From assembly GCA_021202275.1 (NCBI GenBank), contig JAJQDI010000015.1, positions 1 to 64,000 of the forward strand: a DNA stretch of 64,000 nucleotides, written 5' to 3'. The translations under genes were made by a program, and so were the position numbers. Under the pieces are notes generated by a model that made no database searches, was not told the DNA's origin, and worked only from the letters and a program-made list of their open reading frames with translations. This document shows positions 36,974-46,978 of the stretch, piece by piece (position 1 is the stretch's first letter; every line of letters begins with the position of its first letter). Origin of the DNA: Bacteroides sp. Its GTDB lineage: Bacteria; Bacteroidota; Bacteroidia; Bacteroidales; Bacteroidaceae.

Positions 36974-38632
36974 ATGGAACAAAGTTTTAATGCTTATGTC
37001 GAGTCCAGTATCAAAGAGCACTGGGACCTTCCTTCACTGACAGACTACAAAGGGGCTACCCTCCAATATAAAGATGTAGCACGTAAGATCGAGAAACTCC
37101 ATATCATCTTTGAAGAAAGCGGTATCAAAAAAGGGGATAAGATCGCTGTCTGCGGCCGCAACAGTTCGCACTGGGGAGTCACCTTCATGGCAACCCTCAC
37201 GTATGGGGCTGTGATCGTGCCTATCCTGCACGAGTTCAAAGCAGACAATGTACACAACATTGTGAACCATTCGGAAGCCAAACTCCTTTTTGTAGGAGAT
37301 GTGGTGTGGGAAAACCTGGACGAAGCCGCCATGCCGTTGCTCGAAGGGATCCTGTTGATGACAGACTTCTCTGTCCTTGTCTCGCGCAGTGAGAAACTTA
37401 CCTATGCGCGCGAACATCTCAATGAAATGTTCGGAAAGAAATTCCCCAAGAACTTCCGCAAGGAACACGTCAACTATCACAAAGACGAGCCGGACGAACT
37501 GGCCGCAATCAACTATACTTCCGGTACCACCAGCTACTCCAAAGGAGTAATGCTGCCCTATCGCAGCCTGTGGTCCAATACTAAATTCGCTTTCGAAGTA
37601 CTCGAACTGAAGCCGGGCGATAAGATCGTATCCATGCTGCCTATGGCACATATGTATGGGCTGGCTTTTGAGTTCCTGTATGAGTTTGCCGTAGGGTGCC
37701 AGATATATTTCCTCACCCGCATGCCAAGTCCGAAGATCATCTTCGAAGCATTCTCGGAAGTGAAACCTAACCTGATCGTAGCAGTACCTCTGATCATTGA
37801 AAAGATCATCAAGAAGAGCATCCTTCCCAAACTGGAAACTCCTGCGATGAAGCTGTTGATGAAGGTTCCCGTGATCAACGACAAGATCAAATCTACCATC
37901 CACGAGCAGATGATACAGGCCTTCGGTGGCAACTTCGTGGAAGTGATCATCGGAGGAGCAGCCTTCAACCAGGAGATTGAGCGGTTCCTGCAAATGATCG
38001 AATTCCCCTATACCGTAGGATATGGTATGACCGAATGCGGACCGATCATCACTTACGAAGACTGGCAGAGATTCAAAGCCGGTTCCTGCGGAAAAGCTGC
38101 TCCACGCATGGAGGTAAAAATACTCTCTCCGGATCCGGAAAACGTAGTAGGTGAGATCGTATGCCGGGGACCTAATGTGATGCTGGGATACTACAAGAAC
38201 GAAGAAGCAACCGCCGAGGTGATCGACGAGGAAGGATGGCTGCATACGGGTGACCTGGCTGTGATGGATGCCGCAGGCAATGTGACCATCCGCGGACGCA
38301 GCAAAAACCTGTTACTCGGCCCCAGCGGTCAGAACATATATCCCAAAGAGATCGAAGATAAGTTGAACAACATGCCCTACGTGGCCGAAAGCATCATCGT
38401 ACAGCAGAACGGCAAACTGGTAGGTCTGGTATATCCCGATTTCGACGACGCGTTTGCCAATGGCCTCAAACAGGAAGATCTCGAGAGGGTGATGGAAGAG
38501 AACCGCATCGCATTGAATGCCACACTTCCGGTCTACAGCCAGATTGCCAAGATGAAGATCTACCCGGAAGAATTTGAAAAGACTCCGAAAAAAAGTATCA
38601 AACGTTTCCTTTATCAGGAAGCTAAAGGATAA
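36974..38632 (+). CDS. Long-chain acyl-CoA synthetase family protein (AMP-binding)
   Basis: An ANL-superfamily adenylating enzyme of 552 residues from ATG 36974. An alternative TTG start lies 12 bases upstream. The P-loop is YTSGTTSYSKGVMLP. Further motifs are YGMTECGP, the GWLHTGD hinge region and GRSKNLLLGPSGQNIYP. The catalytic C-terminal Lys lies in TPKKSIKRFLY. It activates a fatty acid with ATP and CoA; chain length cannot be told. It is monocistronic with a clear promoter. Confidence 0.92.
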   Translation: MEQSFNAYVESSIKEHWDLPSLTDYKGATLQYKDVARKIEKLHIIFEESGIKKGDKIAVCGRNSSHWGVTFMATLTYGAVIVPILHEFKADNVHNIVNHSEAKLLFVGDVVWENLDEAAMPLLEGILLMTDFSVLVSRSEKLTYAREHLNEMFGKKFPKNFRKEHVNYHKDEPDELAAINYTSGTTSYSKGVMLPYRSLWSNTKFAFEVLELKPGDKIVSMLPMAHMYGLAFEFLYEFAVGCQIYFLTRMPSPKIIFEAFSEVKPNLIVAVPLIIEKIIKKSILPKLETPAMKLLMKVPVINDKIKSTIHEQMIQAFGGNFVEVIIGGAAFNQEIERFLQMIEFPYTVGYGMTECGPIITYEDWQRFKAGSCGKAAPRMEVKILSPDPENVVGEIVCRGPNVMLGYYKNEEATAEVIDEEGWLHTGDLAVMDAAGNVTIRGRSKNLLLGPSGQNIYPKEIEDKLNNMPYVAESIIVQQNGKLVGLVYPDFDDAFANGLKQEDLERVMEENRIALNATLPVYSQIAKMKIYPEEFEKTPKKSIKRFLYQEAKG

Positions 38633-38635
38633 AGG

Positions 38636-38835
38636 GATTTACGATTTACGGATTTACGATTTACGATTGAAATTACTTTACATACAGTGCATTCTGTAAT
38701 CGCATGTACAAATGGGAGGTAAAGGATCTGTTTATTCTCTGAATGTTCAAGAGTCTCCCAAAAAACGGAAATAAACAAAGAGATTATATAGATGTTATTT
38801 CAATCGTAAATCGTAAATTTGTAAATCGTAAATTA
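38636..38835. repeat. Inverted pair of ATTTACGATT-family repeats
   Basis: The left arm (38636-38676) contains four ATTTACG units ending in GATTGAAATTAC. The right arm (38793-38835) is the near-exact inverse, starting GTTATTTCAATCG. Arms of about 40 bases match at most positions. The 115 bases between are unique. The left arm begins three bases after the acyl-CoA ligase stop. Confidence 0.75.
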
Positions 38836-38870
38836 AATTGTGTGGGATCTAATTAATACATTTACTGATC

Positions 38871-40106
38871 ATGATAAAGAAAAAAGCTGAGAAGCGTATG
38901 CAAATCCTTTGGAAAAGAGGATGTAGACTGGCACTGACAGGATTATTGATAAGTTGTACCCTACAGGCACAGAATAAGAGTGCGGGTATCAATCTTTCTC
39001 TTGCTCCCAAAGTAGCTACTCAACCTTACGATTCTCTGCAAACAACATACCTGAATATCGGATTTACCTCTAAAATGAATCAACTCAGAGGTATATCGAT
39101 GAACGTAGTAGGTAGCCGGGTCATAGAAGACGCGAAAGGTATACAATTATCAGGCTTCTACAACCGGATAGATGGCAATATACAGGGATTGCAGTTTTCC
39201 GGTTTTGCCAATATAAATGGCGAAGATATGCGGGGAGTCTCTGTAACCAGCCTGGTGAATATAGCCGGTCGTAACGCTAAAGGGATCCAGGTATCCGGTC
39301 TGGCCAATATCACAGGCGACACCAACCACGGGATCTCTATGAGCGGACTGATCAACCTGACCGGAAGCACAACAAAAGGATGGCAGATCGGCGGACTTGC
39401 CAGCATCACGGGAGAACAACTTTCGGGTCTGATGACCTCCGGTGCCCTGAATGTGGTAGGTGGTAATATGAGTGGTATACAAATGGCCGGTTTGGGCAAC
39501 ATCACCGGAGGTACCATGCGCGGTCTGCAACTATCGGGTTTAGGAAATGTAGTGGGAGTACATATGATCGGTCTGCAACTTGCTCCCATGAACTATACAA
39601 CGAATGGTTCCGGATTACAGATCGGACTTCTCAACTACTACAAAGAAAACTTCGACGGCTTCCAGTTGGGACTTGTGAATGCGAATCCGGACACCAGGGT
39701 ACAACTGATGGTATATGGCGGTAACAACACCAAAGGCAACGTAGCCGCCCGCTTCAAAAACGAACTTTTCTATACCATCCTGGGGGTAGGCGGCGGCTAC
39801 CGCGACCTCGACAAGTTTACATTCAGCACGTCCTACAGAGCCGGTCTGGAACTTCCTCTCTACCGCAAACTCTACATCAGCGGAGACCTCGGTTATCAGA
39901 ACATCTTTCTGATCAACAACAAAGACAAAGAAGCAGGCATCCCCGGAGAGGTATATGAACTGGCAGCACGCCTCAACCTCGAATATAAGTTTACCAAAAA
40001 ATTTGCCATCTTCGCCACAGGTGGATACGGAACCACCCGGTATTATAGTAAATCCAAAACTTTTGATAAAGGTGCCATCTTCGAAGGGGGCATTGTGCTG
40101 TTCTGA
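38871..40106 (+). CDS. Secreted/outer-membrane protein with tandem 16-residue repeats
   Basis: A 411-residue protein with a signal peptide (RLALTGLLISCTLQAQ). Residues 74-233 are ten back-to-back 16-residue repeats with the consensus G-I/L-Q-x-S-G-L-x-N-I-T-G-x-x-x-x (for example GIQVSGLANITG). Three shorter degenerate units follow, to about 276. The C-terminal 120 residues alternate polar and hydrophobic residues and end in Phe, like an outer-membrane beta-barrel. It resembles the surface-repeat proteins named after Leptospira LA_2272. The likely role is a beta-solenoid plus barrel at the cell surface; this is inferred. Confidence 0.75.
   Translation: MIKKKAEKRMQILWKRGCRLALTGLLISCTLQAQNKSAGINLSLAPKVATQPYDSLQTTYLNIGFTSKMNQLRGISMNVVGSRVIEDAKGIQLSGFYNRIDGNIQGLQFSGFANINGEDMRGVSVTSLVNIAGRNAKGIQVSGLANITGDTNHGISMSGLINLTGSTTKGWQIGGLASITGEQLSGLMTSGALNVVGGNMSGIQMAGLGNITGGTMRGLQLSGLGNVVGVHMIGLQLAPMNYTTNGSGLQIGLLNYYKENFDGFQLGLVNANPDTRVQLMVYGGNNTKGNVAARFKNELFYTILGVGGGYRDLDKFTFSTSYRAGLELPLYRKLYISGDLGYQNIFLINNKDKEAGIPGEVYELAARLNLEYKFTKKFAIFATGGYGTTRYYSKSKTFDKGAIFEGGIVLF
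39090..39569 (+). repeat. Ten tandem 48-bp units coding 16-residue repeats
   Basis: The protein repeats are exactly 16 residues each, with no indel across ten units. At the DNA level they are diverged, so this is not a recent expansion. Confidence 0.8.
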
Positions 40107-40137
40107 AAAAGAAGCCATATATAACCACATATCAAAT

Positions 40138-40174
40138 AAATCAGGAGGCAGTCCAGTGGACTGCCTCCTGATTT
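40138..40174 (+). terminator. Long-stem terminator after the repeat protein
   Basis: Perfect 17-bp arms (40138-40154 and 40158-40174) around loop AGT, with A and T tails. It can serve both strands, which suits its position in a region between convergent genes. Confidence 0.8.
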
Positions 40175-40421
40175 ATCCGCTATTTCAGAAAATTCTCCCG
40201 TTCCATATCCGCATCGAATCAAACACACACCGGAAGATACAAATGAAAAAAACGAAACTATCAGAAACGCAACGATCCATCTCATAGGTTTGCATGTAAG
40301 ATTCACCTGTTGAGTTTTACAAGAGATTTACTTATATATCCTGTATATTCAATGGTACATTGTAAACAGATACCTCGTAAATCCCTGGCGTCTCTTTACA
40401 AACCAGATTACCTCCTACCCC

Positions 40422-41512
40422 TTATCGAAGAAAAGGATAATCCGTATACCCTTCAGGACCCGTTGTATAAAACGTATCTCTGTCGCTCTCATTCAAAGGA
40501 GCACTCAACCGGAACCGCTCTACCAGATCGGGGTTACTGATATACAGATTACCAAATGACACCAGATCGGCAATACCGTCTTCGATAGCCTGATTGGCAG
40601 TATCACGGGTAAACCCTTTATTGATCATCAGGGTCCCCCTGTAAATCTTCCGGTAATACCGCGCGCTATCAAGCACCTGTTTCAGCGGATCGTCCACCTG
40701 ATCTCCTGTCACCCCCGACAGATGTACATATGCCAATGGATAATCATTCAACCTGCCGATCATATCGGTAAAGAGTTGATCCGTCTCCTCATCTTTCACC
40801 ATGCCCTGGATATGATCCAGTATAGGAGATAGCCGGATACCTACCCTTTTCAGATCAGTCTTCTCCCGGATCGCTTCCAGAACATCAAAAAGAAAACGAC
40901 TCCTGTTCTCTATACTTCCTCCATACTCATCTGTACGGGTATTGGAACATTTCATAAAGAACTGATGGAAGAGATAGCCATTGGCCGCATGAATTTCCAC
41001 ACCATCAAATCCCGCCTGTATAGCGTTTTGTGCCGCCTGTGCAAAATCGTTGATGGTCTGCCGGATCTCCTCCACCGTCATGGCGTGCGGAGTGGGTGTG
41101 TCGACAAACATTCCCTCCGGTGAAAATACTTTGGTATGGGGATTGATAGCGGAAGGAGCCATGGGTAGATGTCCGTCGAGCACCTCCCGGAGACTGAGTC
41201 TGCCTTCGTGCCAGATCTGCGCAAAGATCTTCCCCCCCCTTTGGCATGTACCGCATCGGTCGATTTTCTCCACCCGTCGATCTGCTGTTTGGTATAAATG
41301 CCCGGCACACGGATAGCACCTCTTGCCATGCGGCTCACATGCGTACCTTCGGTAATGATAAGTCCCGCCGTTGCCCGTTGTTCGTAATATTCAGCGATCA
41401 GATCCGTAGCAGCCAGTTCGGGATTATCTGCCCGTGTACGTGTCATCGGAGCCATTACAACCCTGTTTTTCAGGTCCAACGCATCTGTATGAAAAGGTTC
41501 CAGTAAAATCAT
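40422..41512 (-). pseudogene. Old-yellow-enzyme family flavin oxidoreductase with a frameshift in a C run
   Basis: Two frames together encode one FMN-dependent NADH:flavin oxidoreductase of about 362 residues. The first frame, from 41512, has LKNRVVMAPMTRTRAD and GLIITEGTHVS. The second has FAQIWHEGRLS, GFDGVEIHAANGYLFHQF and DEYGGSIENRSRF. The break is in C8 at 41232-41239. Six C gives HAKGGKIFAQ, the family pattern; nine would also restore the frame. The family reduces alpha,beta-unsaturated carbonyls or nitro compounds. Confidence 0.88.
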
Positions 41513-41933
41513 AATCTTTCCGTTTTGGTTTTTCCATAAAACAAACGGGAAGAGAAGAGGTTGAGTAAAAAGTAAAGAATTAATAAGGGAACAGGGAGTT
41601 CCCTTAGTTAACTATACGTCACTGCAGGTTAAAAAAAGAAATACGCCGGAAATAACCCTTCAAACAGAATGAAAACAAAAGCTGCAGTGATCTATCCGGA
41701 CAACGGATTGCCCCAGTCAGTAGGTAGATATACCGGAACCAACCCTACAAAACGGGAATCAGACACTGGTTCAAGTAAAAGACGGAGATATGCCCAACTG
41801 TTCTTTGAAAGCCACGGAGAGGAAAACCTCTGACTGATGAAAGAATTTGAAGGATCCGGGCAGGACAAATTCATTCCTGTTTCCATACAGTGGGGTAAAA
41901 CAGTTCACTACTCCATTGTCAATTGCTACTTTT
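41513..41933. other. Intergenic region, no supported gene
   Basis: 420 bases between two leftward genes. A rightward 54-codon ORF (41669-41833, starting MKTKAAVIYPDNG) has no recognised relatives and no ribosome-binding or promoter signal, so it was not called. No repeat was found. Confidence 0.4.
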
Positions 41934-43931
41934 TTATTTTCCTTTCTCCTGCACCAGCCCCATACGATAAGCTTCCAGCAGCATACGAAGATTCTCTATA
42001 TACGTACGCAATGTCTTTCCTTTATCCGTATCCCGGACCATCCGGCGCTGAGAATTGAACTCCAGTACGAAATTGGTCGACTTGATATCCTGCCCCTCTT
42101 CGATCGCTTTCTGCGCAGACTCAAAAGGCTCGTGCTGTACCAGTTCCAGTCCATGTGAATGATATACCAGTGTATATCCGGCAATCCCTGTCTCCGGCTG
42201 ATAGGCCTTGGAAAATCCCCCGTCGATCACAAACAACTTCCCATTGGCCCGCATGGGAGCTTCCCCCTTCAGGGTACGTACCGGCACATGTCCGTTGATG
42301 ATATGTCCGTCTCCACCTTCCACACCGAATTCTTTCAGGATACGCACACAGACCTCCTCCTGATTGCGTAAGGTATAGTAGGCTCCTTTCTCCTCTTTAC
42401 ACAGATCCTTATCCCCCACGAAGTAACGTTCAAACGTAGTCATCTTATCCTTATCATACGTAGGCGCGTTCTTTCCGCACCAGAGATACCACATGAAATC
42501 CCGGGCAAATTCTTTCTTCTCTGTACCCTCTTCCGCGAAATAGGCCGTACGCACCAGCTGGTCGATCCGATCCAGCAGATTCTTGCCCCAGAACTCCCTT
42601 CCCAGAATAGTGACACGTTTGAAACTGCCATCCTCATTCAAAGGGATCGAAGCATGATAAAGCAAGTTCTCGTTACATACCAGATACATACTGCCGTAGG
42701 TATAGAGGCAGCGCATATGTTTTTTGAGTTTCTCACTGGTGACAAACAAATGATGTATCTTTCCGATCACCTCTTCTTCCTCTTCCGTCAGCCGGTACGG
42801 ATCGGCCGGATCAATCGTTGGGAACAGAGGGTCACGAAGCGGATATTCCTTTCCCTGCCAGGAGTATGTCCCACGTTCATAATCGACATACTCCAACACA
42901 CGACGGTCTGCCATATCAAATTCCGGACGACGCCTCATGATCTCTCCCTCAAGTTTAAACTGAAGCACCGTAATGGCCTTGTGCATCTGTGAGATCATCC
43001 GGAGCGTCTTATCATTGAAAGCATTCCCGGTCACATTACCTTTGGGAGCAAACTGTGTACACGGATCATCCGAATAGGTCTCCATGGCAAAGGTAGCCAG
43101 AGGAAGCAGATTGATGTTATACCCCTCCTCCAACGTCGCCATATTGCCGTAGCGCAGAGAAAGCCGGATCACATTGGCCATGCAGCTCCGGTTGCCTGAA
43201 GCTGCCCCCATCCAGAGAATATCGTGATTGCCCCACTGCACATCGAAATTGTGATAAGCGCACAGCGTATCCATGATGATATGGGCACCAGGACCCCGGT
43301 CAAAGATATCTCCCACGATATGCAGGGTTTCAATGGTCAGCCGCTGGATCAGGTTGCACATCGCAATGATAAAATCATCGGCACGCCGGGTAGAAATAAT
43401 GGTACTGATGATCACCTGTATATACGCATGTTTATTGGGGTCCATACTGGATTCATGCAGCAGTTCCTGGATAATGTACGAAAACTCCTGAGGCAGCGAC
43501 TTACGCACTTTGGAACGGGTATACTTTGAAGAGACATTCTGACACACTTTCACCAGTTGGTTCAGTGTGATCAGATACCAGTCTTCCAGATCCTTCTCCC
43601 GGGCCTTCACCAAGCGCAGCTTATCCTTGGGATAATAGATCAGTGTACACAACTCTTTCTTCTCCGCCTCCCGCAGTGTATTCCCGAAGATCTCATTCAC
43701 CTTTCTCTTCACAGACCCCGAACCATTCTTCAATACGTGCCGGAACGCCTCATATTCCCCGTGGATATCGGTCAGGAAATGTTCCGTACCCTTGGGAAGA
43801 TTCAGAATCGCTTCCAGGTTGATGATCTCCCGACTGGCATCGGCTATGGTAGGAAAACTACGGGAGAGCAACTGCAGGTAACGCAGGTCATTGAGGATGC
43901 TCTCCTGACTGATGGAGTGATTGACTGTCAT
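41934..43931 (-). CDS. fbp: Class 3 fructose-1,6-bisphosphatase
   Basis: A 665-residue gluconeogenic phosphatase of the Firmicutes/Bacteroidetes class 3 type, related to calcineurin-like phosphoesterases. Metal-site motifs are FLTDIHGEYEAF, HIVGDIFDRGPGAH and VQWGNHDILWMGA, in the expected order, and INGHVPV gives a further His. The length is normal for the class. Confidence 0.96.
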   Translation of the reverse strand: MTVNHSISQESILNDLRYLQLLSRSFPTIADASREIINLEAILNLPKGTEHFLTDIHGEYEAFRHVLKNGSGSVKRKVNEIFGNTLREAEKKELCTLIYYPKDKLRLVKAREKDLEDWYLITLNQLVKVCQNVSSKYTRSKVRKSLPQEFSYIIQELLHESSMDPNKHAYIQVIISTIISTRRADDFIIAMCNLIQRLTIETLHIVGDIFDRGPGAHIIMDTLCAYHNFDVQWGNHDILWMGAASGNRSCMANVIRLSLRYGNMATLEEGYNINLLPLATFAMETYSDDPCTQFAPKGNVTGNAFNDKTLRMISQMHKAITVLQFKLEGEIMRRRPEFDMADRRVLEYVDYERGTYSWQGKEYPLRDPLFPTIDPADPYRLTEEEEEVIGKIHHLFVTSEKLKKHMRCLYTYGSMYLVCNENLLYHASIPLNEDGSFKRVTILGREFWGKNLLDRIDQLVRTAYFAEEGTEKKEFARDFMWYLWCGKNAPTYDKDKMTTFERYFVGDKDLCKEEKGAYYTLRNQEEVCVRILKEFGVEGGDGHIINGHVPVRTLKGEAPMRANGKLFVIDGGFSKAYQPETGIAGYTLVYHSHGLELVQHEPFESAQKAIEEGQDIKSTNFVLEFNSQRRMVRDTDKGKTLRTYIENLRMLLEAYRMGLVQEKGK

Positions 43932-44521
43932 ACTTTTTTCATGGATATAAAACAGGGAAGGAGAGGATACGCCCCTCTCTTCCGGAATAAACGCCCTAAT
44001 TTATAAATTATATTTTTATCAGGAAAAAAAGAGGTTAAAAATCAGGGCAAACGCAATATTTTTTTGTTTCAACGATGAACAAACAAGAATCAAATGCAGG
44101 AGTGAATACGGATATCTAACCTCCTATAATATAAGAATATGTATATTGGACTGACACTGCGTAGACGCAAACGGTGCGTCTCTACAAATGGACGTTTACA
44201 TCAAAATACCGAAACAGCTATCAAATACAACCCTCAAACGCAGCTACCCCCATCCGCAACACGCCTGGGACAGGCGTTGGGTCGCCTTTGGTCTCGCAGC
44301 GTAAGCGAAGTGCAGATGGACGGAGACAACAGAGCAGGATCTATCTGAGCAAAGCGAGTTTTTCCTACGAAGAGGCGTACAGCAAACGAAGTAATGAAGA
44401 AAGGTAAATCGTACTTTATGGGATGTATTTTCAATCGTATATCGTCAATCGTCAAATCGTAAATCTCCTGGTGTCGTTTTCTTTGCTTCGTTTCTTTGGC
44501 GGAGCAAAGAAATGAAGAACA
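43932..44521. repeat. Intergenic region with composite repeat remnants
   Basis: GTAGACGC and GCGTCTCTAC (44161-44185) match the end of the 21.7-kb element. Near 44263-44310 a segment with CGCCTGGGACAGGCG and TCGCAGCGTAAGCGAAGTGC is rich in short palindromes. At 44431-44468 comes TCAATCGTATATCGTCAATC with AAATCGTAAATCTCC, a right-hand arm of the ATTTACGATT family. This resembles a decayed copy of the 21705-22173 element with another repeat inside it. Confidence 0.5.
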
Positions 44522-46183
44522 TTAAATAAAAAACATGATCATCAGCTGTGCAAGCAGCACCCTCAGGAACATACTCAGCGGATATACCGTAGCATACGAC
44601 ACAGCCGGATTGTCATTATCTACCGTATGATTGGTATATTCCAGCACCATCGGATTGGTCATACTGCCACAGATCACTCCGGAGACCGTACCATAATCCA
44701 GTTTCAGCCAGCGATACGCCACAACTCCCACGATCAGTACAGGAACAACCGTCAGTGCGAAACCGGCACCCAGCCACAACAGACCTTCCGGACCTACCAC
44801 CGTCTCAAAAAAATGGGCACCCGCGTCCAGGCCCAGGCAAGCCAGGTAGAGCGACAATCCCAAAGCACGTAACATCAGATTGGCACTACGGGTTGTATAG
44901 GTGACCATGTGCAACCGCGGCCCGAATGTACCGATCAGTATACCTACAACAATAGGTCCTCCGGCCAGCCCCAGCTTCACCGGAGTAGACATACCCGGGA
45001 AATAAAGAGGAACAGACCCCAAGGCCAGCCCCAGAAGGATCCCCACAAATACAGCTACCAGATTGGGTTCGGAAAGATTCTTCACCACATTCCCGAGCAG
45101 TTTTTCTACATTCGGAATGGAAGACGCCTCACCCACCACATTCAACCGGTCGCCCAGTTGCAGACGCAGATCCGGTGTAGGCAACAACGGAATGCCCGAA
45201 CGATAGACACGGCTGATATTGATCCCATACAGATTGCGCAACCGCAGAGATCCCAGTTTCTTGCCATTCAGTTCCGGACGGGTGATCACAATACGTTGAG
45301 AGATCAACTGGCCGTCAATGGTATTCCAATCGATATCCTCCTTGTTCCAGTCCGTAGTTTCATGTTCACCAAACAGGACCGTAAGATGATCTACATTTTT
45401 CTCGGAAGTGACCACGATCAGTTGATCCCCTTCCAGGATCACAGTATCTGAAGTAGGCAAAGCTACCTTTCCATTGCGCCAGATACGCGAAACAACAAAC
45501 TTGCAGCTACACAAGTGAGCCACCTCACGCAGGTTCTTACCAAACACAGCAGGGTTCTGCACATGAAAAGCCGCAATGAACGTTTGATTCGCCTCCTCTT
45601 TGCAACGAAGGTTACGATCTGTCTGACCCGCCAGTACCTTACGTACAAATACAATGGCCAGGATCACTCCCAGTACACCCAACGGATAAGCCACCGCGCA
45701 CCCCAGCGCCAATGTACTTCCATCTATTCCTATGCTTTTCAATGTTTGTTGAGCAGCCCCCAGAGCGGGGGTATTGGTGGTAGCTCCACACAGGATACCG
45801 ACCATGTCAGGCAACGGAATATCCAGCAGGAAACTGCCTCCGATAGTCATAGCCGTACCGGTAAGTACCACCGCTATGGCCAGGAAATTGAGCTGGATAC
45901 CCTCTTTACGGAAAGAGCTGAAAAACCCCGGCCCCACCTGCAAGCCCAGGGCATACACAAAGATCACCAGTCCGAAACTTTCTGCATAATTGAGCATCTG
46001 CCGGTCGATCGACAAGCCGAAGTGTCCCGCCACGATCCCTGCGAAAAAAACAAAAGTGACACCCAGGGATATACCATAGAAACGTATCTTTCCCAAGGCC
46101 AGGCCTGCGGCACAGATCAGCGCGAGTACAATCACTGCCTGTGGTCCCGAATGTTCAATAAATAAAGAATTCAGCCATTCCAT
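44522..46183 (-). CDS. AspT/YidE-type membrane transporter with two TrkA-C domains
   Basis: Started at ATG 46183 (MEWLNSLFIEH) this is a 553-residue protein; an upstream TTG adds 31 unlikely residues. Five to six membrane segments fill residues 10-190, two TrkA-C (RCK-C) domains occupy about 200-370, and five more membrane segments follow to the end. This is the aspartate-alanine antiporter (AAE) family layout. The glycine-rich VGPGFFSSFRKEG and CGATTNTPALGA segments are typical. The substrate is unknown; the RCK-C domains suggest ligand gating. Confidence 0.88.
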   Translation of the reverse strand: MEWLNSLFIEHSGPQAVIVLALICAAGLALGKIRFYGISLGVTFVFFAGIVAGHFGLSIDRQMLNYAESFGLVIFVYALGLQVGPGFFSSFRKEGIQLNFLAIAVVLTGTAMTIGGSFLLDIPLPDMVGILCGATTNTPALGAAQQTLKSIGIDGSTLALGCAVAYPLGVLGVILAIVFVRKVLAGQTDRNLRCKEEANQTFIAAFHVQNPAVFGKNLREVAHLCSCKFVVSRIWRNGKVALPTSDTVILEGDQLIVVTSEKNVDHLTVLFGEHETTDWNKEDIDWNTIDGQLISQRIVITRPELNGKKLGSLRLRNLYGINISRVYRSGIPLLPTPDLRLQLGDRLNVVGEASSIPNVEKLLGNVVKNLSEPNLVAVFVGILLGLALGSVPLYFPGMSTPVKLGLAGGPIVVGILIGTFGPRLHMVTYTTRSANLMLRALGLSLYLACLGLDAGAHFFETVVGPEGLLWLGAGFALTVVPVLIVGVVAYRWLKLDYGTVSGVICGSMTNPMVLEYTNHTVDNDNPAVSYATVYPLSMFLRVLLAQLMIMFFI

Positions 46184-46368
46184 GGAAAAAGAGATTAAGC
46201 CGTTTATTCGCTGCAAACTTACACATTTTCCCTGACAAAAATCCAAATCAGAAACACGATCTTCATCCTCTGGCAAACATAGCTGTCAGGTTAAGAAATT
46301 ATTTCCTTTTTATGCAATGGACATACCTTATCCTATTTCCATAACCTATTTCTCTATATTCCCCGAAG

Positions 46369-46620
46369 GGGATATATCAGTAGCCCAGTGGTAAAGCGAG
46401 CTGTGGCGAAACGATAGTGGAGCCACAGGGAAGCGTACCCTGAGGTGTGAAGCACACAGCAAAGCCAACCTTGAAGAGGTGGCAGCTATCAGATCAGGAT
46501 ATATCCTATATGCAACCTTTGCAAGGTTGAACCCAATGGAACTGCACACCCGGGGTAGCCTTGGTTCGCTTCCCTGTCGTTGCGCTCTCCAAAGGCAACC
46601 CCGGGCTACTGATAAATCCC
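46369..46620. repeat. Inverted-repeat element of about 250 bp
   Basis: GGGATATATCAGTAGCCC (46369-46386) is the inverse, with one mismatch, of GGGCTACTGATAAATCCC (46603-46620). Just outside are small hairpins, CCCCGAAGGGG and CCCCTGGGGG. Inside are paired short motifs, such as CAACCTTTGCAAGGTTG and CCCGGGGTAGCC...GGCAACCCCGGG. Translations of it give only nonsense ORFs. The structure looks like a palindromic REP-type cluster. Confidence 0.7.
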
Positions 46621-46978
46621 CTGGGGGAACCCAGAGGGCATACTGAGACGAAACGCAGCATCAGGCTGGTGTATATCCGGGAATCAAAAAACAGAAAATA
46701 CAAAAACTACTGATCTCTTAGCCTGATGTCTATCTCCTGACAAACCTGAACCATCCCTATGAAACAGTATGCCCTGTCACAACATCCCTGACAAAAGATT
46801 TGTTTATGCAGAACAGTTCTCATCCGGACATACACATCCGGACTAACTAAAAGTTGCTGTTACAGCCCTTTTATACACCATAGTCGCTTATTCTTTTGTA
46901 TAAAACGCTACTTTTTACAGGTTTTTTATGTAAATTTGCGTGCGCTGAATCAAAAAACAAGATTTATAGAAGACATTT
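46621..46978. other. Intergenic region upstream of an unknown gene
   Basis: TAAATTTG at 46931-46938 matches the -7 box and lies 40 bases before the next ATG. No -33 element is at the usual distance. Nothing else is seen. Confidence 0.4.

Noticed and set aside
37034..38245. 403-codon open frame on the minus strand
   Set aside because: It is antisense to the acyl-CoA ligase gene, which has all its motifs and a promoter. The antisense product has no recognisable domain.
46346..46703. Two short leftward open frames
   Set aside because: They fall within the inverted-repeat element at 46369-46620, and their translations follow its palindromes.
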